A stretch of DNA of 48,260 nt from an uncultured Synechococcus sp. (lineage in GTDB: Bacteria > Cyanobacteriota > Cyanobacteriia > Phormidesmidales > Phormidesmidaceae): positions 1-48,260 of the forward strand of contig CALDSK010000288.1 in the NCBI GenBank assembly GCA_937911865.1, in the 5' to 3' direction. This document shows positions 42,459 through 48,260 of this stretch, piece by piece. The translations under genes and the position numbers were made by a program. Position 1 is the first letter of the stretch. Every line of letters starts with the position of its first letter. The notes below the pieces were generated by a model. It ran no database searches. It was not told where the DNA came from and saw nothing but the letters and a program-made list of their open reading frames with translations.

Positions 42459-43646
42459 CTACTGCCAGCCGCTGCCCAGGCTCATATTGGCCTCTTCGGT
42501 GATGTAATCTGCCTTCCCTTCACGCGGCAGCTGCCCCGAGAGCACCAGGTGCGCCATGGTGTCGCAAATGACCCGAGTTGCCATCAGCGAGGTAATATCG
42601 CTGATGTCGTAGGGGGGCGACACTTCTACGATCTCTAGGCCGCAGACGGGCGCTTTCTCGACAATCTTGCCCAGCATGTAGAGTGCCTCGCGAGGCAGTA
42701 GACCACCGGGCTCTGGCCAGCCGGTTCCAGGAACAAAGCCTGCATCAATGCAGTCGATGTCGAAGCTGATATAGACGCAGTCTGTGCCGTCCATTGCTCT
42801 TTCTAAAGCAAAGTCAACGGCTGCATCTAACCCCATTTCTGTAATGTCGGTTACCGTCAAAATATTGGTTGCTCGCTCACGGCATACTTTTACGCCTGGG
42901 CGTGGCACCTGCCAGCCCCCGATGCCAAGCTGCACCAGATTCTTAGCCGGCGCATTTTCCATATTGGTTGCATGAAACCACGGGCAGGTATGCATGCGCT
43001 CGTCTAGATCTGTCTCTTGCGTATCTACGTGGCGATCGAAGTGAATAATGCCGACTTTCTTATCTCCCAAGTGGCGACAAACCCCTCTAACCGTTGGGAA
43101 GCCGATGGAGTGATCCCCGCCGAGGATAATCGGAAATGCGCCAGAGCTAAAAATGTGAGCGATTCCTTTAGAGATCTGGTCAAAAGACTTTTCGTTATTG
43201 GCCGGGATCGTAAAAATATCGCCAACATCACACATCGTGATTTGCTCTCGCAAATCGACACCCAGCTCGAAGTTGTAGGGCGTATATAGGGCGGAAATTC
43301 TGCGGATACCTTGAGGCCCAAAGCGAGTGCCTGGGCGGTAGGTTGTTCCCGAGTCATGGGGCACACCGACAATTGCAACGTCGTAGTTGCCAACATTGCG
43401 CACATCTTCTACGTAGGGCGCTTTCATAAATGTTGTGATGCCAGCGTAGTGAGGTAGCTCGCCCCGAGAGAATGTCGGAATCGAGCGATCGCGAATACTT
43501 TCAGCCGCTTCTAATCCAAATTCTAAGCCTCTGTCGACCTCTTGCTGCCATCCTGTTAGCGGGAGTCTGGCTTCTTTTTCTAAGGCGTATTCAGCCTCAC
43601 TGCGAGCGGAGTCGTCAGGACTACTAAACGTCGGTTGATCACTCAT
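42459..43646 (-). CDS. gdmH: Guanidine hydrolase, nickel-dependent ureohydrolase-fold enzyme
   Basis: This 395-residue enzyme of the arginase/agmatinase fold has metal ligands His179 (GGDHS), Asp204, His206 and Asp208 (HFDRHVDTQ), and Asp296 and Asp298 (DIDCIDAGFVPGTGWPEPGG). The DRHVD motif (Arg in place of the usual Ala), the Trp after PGTG, the roughly 70-residue N-terminal extension and the adjacent hypA and hypB genes all match cyanobacterial GdmH (Synechocystis Sll1077), a nickel enzyme that splits guanidine to ammonia and urea. Automatic pipelines would call it agmatinase or speB. An NtcA box lies 390 bp upstream, with a long leader between. Confidence 0.85.
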   Translation of the reverse strand: MSDQPTFSSPDDSARSEAEYALEKEARLPLTGWQQEVDRGLEFGLEAAESIRDRSIPTFSRGELPHYAGITTFMKAPYVEDVRNVGNYDVAIVGVPHDSGTTYRPGTRFGPQGIRRISALYTPYNFELGVDLREQITMCDVGDIFTIPANNEKSFDQISKGIAHIFSSGAFPIILGGDHSIGFPTVRGVCRHLGDKKVGIIHFDRHVDTQETDLDERMHTCPWFHATNMENAPAKNLVQLGIGGWQVPRPGVKVCRERATNILTVTDITEMGLDAAVDFALERAMDGTDCVYISFDIDCIDAGFVPGTGWPEPGGLLPREALYMLGKIVEKAPVCGLEIVEVSPPYDISDITSLMATRVICDTMAHLVLSGQLPREGKADYITEEANMSLGSGWQ

Positions 43647-43693
43647 AGCGAATTGTCACTCTAAAATTACGACAGCCACTGGCTTCTTTGAAT

Positions 43694-43717
43694 AGACTGA
43701 TTTGAATCAAATAGTCT
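43694..43717. promoter_or_regulatory. Near-perfect palindrome upstream of gdmH
   Basis: AGACT, then an extra G, then ATTTGA is mirrored by TCAAAT and AGTCT around a single A. It lies 48-71 nt upstream of the gdmH ATG. It could be an operator or an RNA hairpin in the leader. Confidence 0.35.
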
Positions 43718-44036
43718 GCTAGACGGTTTCTTAGCTGAGCAACTGCTGTAAAAAGAGTCTTTCGACGGGTGAGCTCGTAGCAAAAGGTAAGAAACAACAG
43801 ATTTTCCCTGGCATCGGCAAACTGCCTGAGAACCCTGACGCCTATGCTGTAGATAACGTTTGTTATTGGGTGGCGAGAAGAAATATCTGGTTAAAAGAGA
43901 ACTTTTAAAGGCGGCGATAATCGAAGTGAGATAATAAACGGTGCTCACACCACCTGGGCCTCATCACCATACTAAAAATTGACTCACATTCAAACGCCAG
44001 GCGTTAATTTTCTACACTCTCAAAAGGCTCAGCGCC

Positions 44037-44050
44037 GTATGTAAACATAC
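44037..44050. promoter_or_regulatory. NtcA-binding site (perfect GTA-N8-TAC)
   Basis: GTATGTAAACATAC matches the NtcA consensus exactly and is fully palindromic, so it can serve either direction. Toward gdmH, 22 bp past the box, there is TAGAAA, one base from the NtcA-class -10 (TAN3T). Toward the methyltransferase gene, 22 bp past it, there is TACATA, also one base off. The box lies 47 nt from the methyltransferase ATG and 390 nt from the gdmH ATG. Confidence 0.65.
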
Positions 44051-44097
44051 GTTAAGCTGTAAAAGAACAACTTACATACTCAAACTGCAAACAGTCT

Positions 44098-44754
44098 ATG
44101 CTGCTCGATACTGCACAGCGCAACAAACTCGACCCTTCAGATGACGCTTTGTTCTACGCTCAGCCGCGATTTGTTACCCATGTTGATGAGGGCTTTATTG
44201 CGCAGCTGACAAAACTGTATCGCGATCGCATTCCACCCAGCAGCCGCGTCCTGGATCTGATGAGCAGCTGGGTTTCGCACCTGCCAGGAGACATTAGCTA
44301 CGATTATGTCGAAGGCCACGGTCTCAACGGCGAAGAGCTGGCTAAAAACAAACAGCTAGACCATTATTTCGTGCAAAATCTCAATCGGAATCAAACGCTT
44401 CCTTTGGATGACAACAGCTTCGATGCGGTAGTCAACACGGTCTCAGTGCAGTATATTCAGCATCCGGAGGCAATATTTGCGGAAGTGTACCGGGTGCTGA
44501 AGCCGGGTGGAATTGTGATTTTTAGCTTTTCTAATCGGATGTTTTACCAAAAGGCGATCGCCCTCTGGCGCGACGGCAGTGAAGCCAGCCGAGTTGAGCT
44601 AGTAAAACGCTACTTTGAATCTGTTCCTGGCTTCGGCAATATTCAAACGGTGGTGAATGTATCAGAAGCCCCTGCCATCTTAAAAATGATGGGTATGGGC
44701 GGCGGCGATCCGTTTTATGCAGTAATCGCAGAAAAAATGCAGCCACTGGTTTAG
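44098..44754 (+). CDS. Class I SAM-dependent methyltransferase
   Basis: The protein has 218 residues. SAM-binding motif I is degenerate (SRVLDLMSSWVSHLP), without the usual GxGxG. Later motifs are clear: LPLDDNSFDAVVNTVSVQYIQHPEAIFAEVYRVLKPGGIVIFSFSNRMF. This VLDLMSSW variant is a known subgroup in cyanobacteria and other bacteria. The substrate is unknown. It starts 47 nt past the NtcA box on the opposite strand from gdmH, so it may share nitrogen control. Degenerate repeats follow its stop. Confidence 0.78.
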   Translation: MLLDTAQRNKLDPSDDALFYAQPRFVTHVDEGFIAQLTKLYRDRIPPSSRVLDLMSSWVSHLPGDISYDYVEGHGLNGEELAKNKQLDHYFVQNLNRNQTLPLDDNSFDAVVNTVSVQYIQHPEAIFAEVYRVLKPGGIVIFSFSNRMFYQKAIALWRDGSEASRVELVKRYFESVPGFGNIQTVVNVSEAPAILKMMGMGGGDPFYAVIAEKMQPLV

Positions 44755-44812
44755 TGAACCGGTTTAGTGCCGCTCTAGTGAACTGGTCTAGCAGGCTGGT
44801 CTATCAAGCTAG
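44747..44812. repeat. Degenerate repeats of CTGGTTTAGTGAAC type after a stop codon
   Basis: Variants such as CTGGTTTAGTGAAC, CGGTTTAGTGCCG, CTCTAGTGAACTGG, TCTAGCAGGCTGG and TCTATCAAGC run from the methyltransferase stop to the end of the convergent acyltransferase gene. Copies are too diverged to fix one unit length. Confidence 0.5.
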
Positions 44813-44813
44813 C

Positions 44814-46157
44814 CTATTTGGCCGTCAAAATCAGAGACTCCATTTCCGTCTGTAGGTCCGCAGTTAGCGAGGCGATCGCCTGTCGCCTTTTTCGCTTGTA
44901 GTCGGCAAACCGCTCACTGACCACAATAGGGTTGCCAACAGTTGCGATCGCTCGCTGCGGTCCTAGCTGTGTTCGGCTCATCGGGCCACCCTTAATCTTC
45001 TCGATCATGTCTCTAAGCAGCAGCGCCGTCTCTGCAAAGCGATCTACGCTTGGATGCTCCTTTACGTAGTGGCCCGTCACCGCTACAAAGCTTTCCACCA
45101 GGCGCATGTGCCACATCCGCAGGTCTGCTTCTTCTGCCACCCGGTTTGCTAAGCCCAAATCAACCGGAGACAGACTCTCCGTATCCTCACGGAAAATCCG
45201 ATCCCAGCCAGCTTGCTCTAGCTTGCGGCAGCGGTCGATCATACTGCCTTTGGATCGCACCCCAAAGTAGCGCTCCGCGACCTGCAAAGCCTCGTTCATT
45301 AATGTGCTCAGCCGTTCGGCCAGTTGCTCATTAGGTGACAACGCTTCATCTACAGGCTCAAACGTCACACCGTAGAATTCTTGGTAATAGCCCTCCATCC
45401 GACTCAGCATATGCTCTGCCAGTCGGTACAGCCGCCCGTACAGATCTAGTCCTCCAGCCGCTCCCAGTCCGCTCTCTATCTCCATCTGACCAATCAAGGA
45501 TGCAAGTGGCTGCCAGGGCGCTTCTACATAGCGGTATTGAATACTTATCGGTGCAATCACGACTGACTCGTGTCGGTCCTGTGTCTGCAAGTCCTCAGCA
45601 CACCAAAATGCCATCTGAGCAATGCCAGGCTCTAGGGGACTGACCACTTCGTTATGACTATTAGTCCCTCCTTCAGGGGCTGCTGCCAAAGGAAATTGCC
45701 CCTCGGATAGCAGCCGCCGCGCCGTTTTCAAGGCCAGTAAATCGAGCTTCCCTCGCTGAATCGGCACGCCGCCCAGCCGGGAGAATAACCATCCCAGATA
45801 GCGACCGCCCCAAAGCGGAATGCCTCGGTCATATATAAAGTGAGCGTGCGTTTGCTTCAGCGGCAGGTCCATTTCCCTCGCCGTTTGAGGTAGCGCTCGC
45901 CAGAGCAAATGACTCAGTACATAAGGGTCTACCGTACTGGGATGGCGAAAGGCTATCATCAGTCGCGTTTTGCCTGTTTCGAACTCATGGTAAAGCTGAG
46001 CCAATTGCGCTACATTCCGTGTCTCTACCTCGGCAAGGTCGGTCTGCCAGGCTGTCCAAGCAGGCATCAGTGGCCACATAGCTCGCCTGAGCAACGGGCT
46101 ATAGTTTGGGGGAATGAAGCTAAGCGCTGGTTGAGCGCGATTAGTGGCAAAAGGCAT
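44814..46157 (-). CDS. PlsC-like 1-acylglycerol-3-phosphate acyltransferase family protein
   Basis: This 447-residue protein has the glycerolipid acyltransferase motifs FRHPSTVDPYVL (H-x4-D), PLWGGRYLG, AAPEGGTNSHNEV (EGG replacing EGT) and VIAPISIQY. It is longer than typical PlsC (about 240); the C-terminal 200 residues are helical (EQLAERLSTLMNEALQVAERYFG and others) and may form a partner or lipid-binding domain. It should acylate a lysolipid or related acceptor. Stands alone. Confidence 0.8.
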   Translation of the reverse strand: MPFATNRAQPALSFIPPNYSPLLRRAMWPLMPAWTAWQTDLAEVETRNVAQLAQLYHEFETGKTRLMIAFRHPSTVDPYVLSHLLWRALPQTAREMDLPLKQTHAHFIYDRGIPLWGGRYLGWLFSRLGGVPIQRGKLDLLALKTARRLLSEGQFPLAAAPEGGTNSHNEVVSPLEPGIAQMAFWCAEDLQTQDRHESVVIAPISIQYRYVEAPWQPLASLIGQMEIESGLGAAGGLDLYGRLYRLAEHMLSRMEGYYQEFYGVTFEPVDEALSPNEQLAERLSTLMNEALQVAERYFGVRSKGSMIDRCRKLEQAGWDRIFREDTESLSPVDLGLANRVAEEADLRMWHMRLVESFVAVTGHYVKEHPSVDRFAETALLLRDMIEKIKGGPMSRTQLGPQRAIATVGNPIVVSERFADYKRKRRQAIASLTADLQTEMESLILTAK

Positions 46158-46301
46158 GCGTTGGACCGGCTAAAAGCAGTCAGGAAAAACGAGCGTGAGA
46201 ACACGAATGCCAAGGACATAAGTGTGAGCTCTTTATATCAGGTTTCCCTGTCCAATCCAGCAATTACGGCTCCTTTCTCGCAGTGTCCTTACATTCAATG
46301 C

Positions 46302-47480
46302 CTAGCATCTTTGATACTGCATGCCGGGTAGCTGTACTACCAGCCCTGAAATCTCCAGCTGCACAAGCGCACCTAACACAGCGCCCGTATCGACTTCAGC
46401 AGACTGCACAATGCGGTCTAGCATCACCGGTTCTACAGAAACCGCATTCAAAACCTGACTCAGCAGTGGCGTTAACTCAGGAAGTGGCTTAGTAGATTGC
46501 GGTGCCTCTGAACCCAAGATTTTTGAGCCTGAAACTTTAGAGGCTGATCTATCTAGGGCTGTTTTCAAAGCTGGTTGATTAATCTCAGCATCTACTGACG
46601 GTAACCCAGCAAGTGCCTCTACCAGCGACTGCTCACTCAAAATAATTTGCGCCCCCTGATCGATAATTCGCAGGCATCCTTCGCCCTGACTATTATCTAA
46701 GGAGCTGGGCAGCGCGTATACCTCACGGCAGTACTCATTTGCCAGTCGTGCTGTAATCAGAGCGCCCGAGCGAGCAGGGGCTTCTGTTACAAGAATCGCT
46801 CGGCTAAGACCTGCAATAACACGATTGCGCTGAGGAAAGTGGGTTCTATCAGGTCCTGTGCCATCCGGATACTCGCTGATCACCAGCCCTGTTTCCACCA
46901 CCTGCGCGTACAGACTTTGATTTCGAGCCGGATACACTCTATCGACGCCCGTACCCATAACGGCAACGGTTCTGCCCTGTTGATTCAAGCAGCTAGTATG
47001 GGCTTCGGTATCTATACCTGCCGCGAGGCCTGAAATGATAGTTGCGCCTTGCTCCGTTAGGCCACGACTGAGTCTCTGTGTCCAGCGTTTGCCGTAGGCT
47101 GACGGACGGCGGGTGCCCACAATGCCAACTGTTAAGAGATTAGGATCGTTTAGTCGGAACTTGCCGCGATAGTAAAGGACGGGCGGCGGGTCGTTAATAG
47201 CAAATAATAAGGATGGATAGTCAGGATCGGCAGGCGTCCAAAAAGAGCGGTTCTCTTGTTCATGTTTGGTGAGGATCTCTTCCGGGTCCAGCATTGGCCT
47301 TTGACGAACAATTTTCTCGGCGCTCAGTAAACCAATCCCGTCTACTAGAAGCAGGTCGCTAGCGGAGGCTTGCCAGGCGATCGCCAATTCTCCAAAGTGC
47401 TCCCACAGCCGCTTAATCGTTACGGGCCCAACATCTTTAATCTTTGTCCACGCTAGCCAATACGCTCTTTCTGATGCCAT
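46302..47480 (-). CDS. dprA: DNA-processing protein DprA
   Basis: This 392-residue protein binds incoming single-stranded DNA and loads RecA in natural transformation. An N-terminal SAM-like helical region (VGPVTIKRLWEHFG) precedes the Rossmann fold with VGTRRPSAYGK, ISGLAAGIDTEAH, GTGVDRVYPARN, FPQRNRVIAGLS and EAPARSGALITARLA. The C-terminal winged helix (VLNAVSVEPVMLDRIVQSAEVDTGAVLGALVQLEISGLV) is complete. Presence of dprA agrees with transformability, common in cyanobacteria. Confidence 0.93.
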   Translation of the reverse strand: MASERAYWLAWTKIKDVGPVTIKRLWEHFGELAIAWQASASDLLLVDGIGLLSAEKIVRQRPMLDPEEILTKHEQENRSFWTPADPDYPSLLFAINDPPPVLYYRGKFRLNDPNLLTVGIVGTRRPSAYGKRWTQRLSRGLTEQGATIISGLAAGIDTEAHTSCLNQQGRTVAVMGTGVDRVYPARNQSLYAQVVETGLVISEYPDGTGPDRTHFPQRNRVIAGLSRAILVTEAPARSGALITARLANEYCREVYALPSSLDNSQGEGCLRIIDQGAQIILSEQSLVEALAGLPSVDAEINQPALKTALDRSASKVSGSKILGSEAPQSTKPLPELTPLLSQVLNAVSVEPVMLDRIVQSAEVDTGAVLGALVQLEISGLVVQLPGMQYQRC

Positions 47481-47783
47481 ATTGCCTGCCCGTCAACCGA
47501 TATCTACCCGTTCAGGGTGCCCGGGAAAGCGATTGTAAAACAGCCCGCGACTTTCGGCTGTTCTGTTATAGTCTTCCACCAATATCAGGAGCGAGAATTC
47601 TGTTGTTTACTCGTCGAAGTCGTCACCAAAAGAAATCAGCGTATTATACGAGAACAACAACAGAAGCCCTGCAAACAAATCAGTAGACACAATTAGAAGA
47701 TCCCAGACATCGTAGGGGCTACTCATGCGGAGAATCGTTTAGCGGTAGTATTTAACTCATCGACAGCAGTTAGGAAAACACCC
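47481..47783. other. Intergenic region between divergent dprA and HAD genes
   Basis: I see no gene, repeat or RNA in this 303-bp spacer. Both flanking genes start here, so it must hold two promoters, which I cannot place with confidence. Confidence 0.4.
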
Positions 47784-48260
47784 ATGAGCGCATCTAATCA
47801 ACTAAAAGCCCTGATCTTCGATGTAGATGGCACTTTGGCCGAGACAGAGCGCGATGGCCACCGGCCAGCATTTAATCAGGCGTTTATGGATGCGGGGCTC
47901 GACTGGCAATGGTCAGAAGAGCGTTATGGCGAACTCCTAGAAGTTTCGGGAGGCAAAGAACGCATTCGAGCTTTTGTGCAGCAGTCAAAGCCGGATTTTG
48001 TTCTTCCTCAGGGCTTTGAAGATCTGACGGCGTTTATTAAGCACCTGCACGCTAGTAAGACGCAGTATTACAAGCAGTATGCACAGGAAGGGCGCATCCC
48101 GCTGCGGCCCGGTGTCGAAAGATTATTGAACGAAGCGAGAGAAAAAGGCGTTCGACTTGCGATCGCGACCACTACCACACCAGCCAATGTCCAAGCCTTG
48201 CTAGAAAACACCCTCGGTGCGGCACGCCTGCCCTGGTTTGAAGTCATCGCCGCTGGCGCC
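47784..48260 (+). CDS. HAD-family phosphatase, CbbY-like, truncated by window edge
   Basis: The first 159 residues are visible. HAD motif I is LIFDVDGTLAETERDGHRPAFNQAF, with nucleophile Asp and acid-base Asp. The cap region contains WSEERYGELLEVSGGKERI. Motif II is LAIATTTTPANV. These match CbbY-like proteins, which dephosphorylate xylulose 1,5-bisphosphate, an inhibitor of Rubisco, in photosynthetic bacteria. The C-terminus with the remaining motifs lies beyond the window, so the exact substrate is unproven. Confidence 0.85.
   Translation, partial: MSASNQLKALIFDVDGTLAETERDGHRPAFNQAFMDAGLDWQWSEERYGELLEVSGGKERIRAFVQQSKPDFVLPQGFEDLTAFIKHLHASKTQYYKQYAQEGRIPLRPGVERLLNEAREKGVRLAIATTTTPANVQALLENTLGAARLPWFEVIAAGA

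Larger units (their letters stand above)
43647..44097. other. Long spacer and gdmH leader
   Basis: This spacer holds the NtcA box (44037-44050), a hairpin GGTG-CTCA-CACC at 43940-43951 and a near-perfect 24-bp palindrome at 43694-43717. A GTG-started minus-strand ORF at 43667-43948 shows no family features. I searched by eye for guanidine-I, -II and -III riboswitch cores and did not find one. Confidence 0.5.

Noticed and set aside
42459..43646. Agmatinase (speB) call
   Set aside because: The DRHVD and PGTGW variants, the N-terminal extension and the hypA/hypB neighbours fit guanidine hydrolase better.
43667..43948. Minus-strand 93-codon ORF in the gdmH leader
   Set aside because: GTG start without a ribosome site, low-complexity sequence, no family features.
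43647..44036. Guanidine riboswitch in the gdmH leader
   Set aside because: Expected from biology, but I could not find the conserved core of guanidine-I, the paired ACGR hairpins of guanidine-II or the guanidine-III pseudoknot by eye. Only the long leader is reported.

Overview
The window is chromosomal DNA from a cyanobacterium, probably a filamentous Leptolyngbya-like or related lineage. Three things point there: a copper plastocyanin with an export signal, many GCGATCGC (HIP1) octamers across genes and spacers, and a set of typically cyanobacterial genes (AcnB-type aconitase, DUF2232 protein, TIGR00303 CobT-like protein, NtcA box). I found no rRNA, tRNA, CRISPR array, transposase or prophage.

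Layout. 1-5.3 kb: edge of a coiled-coil protein, then a Crp/Fnr regulator, a DUF2232 membrane protein and a CobT-like protein in one direction. 5.6-12.3 kb: plastocyanin, a coiled-coil membrane protein, a GST, a pRiA4b ORF-3-like protein, a LytR-CpsA-Psr protein and an MscS channel. 12.5-19.7 kb: acnB, an ABC-F ATPase and a dikinase-like protein whose phospho-histidine domain precedes its ATP-grasp domain. 19.8-28.9 kb: ten minus-strand genes packed with 4-bp overlaps or gaps of 20 nt or less. 29.3-37.9 kb: housekeeping and membrane genes (cNMP-binding protein, ribokinase, dxr, GT39-like glycosyltransferase, NlpC/P60 hydrolase, serine/alanine-glyoxylate aminotransferase). 37.9-43.6 kb: a guanidine-use cluster. 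44.1-48.3 kb: methyltransferase, PlsC-like acyltransferase, dprA and a CbbY-like phosphatase cut by the window edge.

The strongest candidate for an undescribed system is the ten-gene operon at 19807-28936. In transcription order it encodes a GNAT-like protein, a Rieske-oxygenase homologue that has lost its Rieske cluster ligands, a ferritin-like diiron protein, an AurF-like diiron protein, a complete Rieske oxygenase, a [2Fe-2S] ferredoxin, a second Rieske oxygenase, a fatty-acid hydroxylase/sterol-desaturase protein, a left-handed beta-helix acyltransferase and a GH3 acyl-amido synthetase. Up to five oxidative metalloenzymes with a dedicated electron carrier and acyl/amide-forming enzymes suggest a tailoring pathway for an oxidised, conjugated small molecule or lipid. 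The product cannot be read from the sequence.

The second cluster holds a ureohydrolase that should be called guanidine hydrolase (gdmH) rather than agmatinase, with HypA and HypB nickel chaperones and a three-gene ABC importer. A perfect palindromic NtcA box lies upstream of a long gdmH leader, which suggests nitrogen control.

A window-wide oddity is a set of perfect or near-perfect tandem duplications with units of 12-21 bp, each of different sequence, mostly lying on or next to stop codons. Several have changed where a gene ends.
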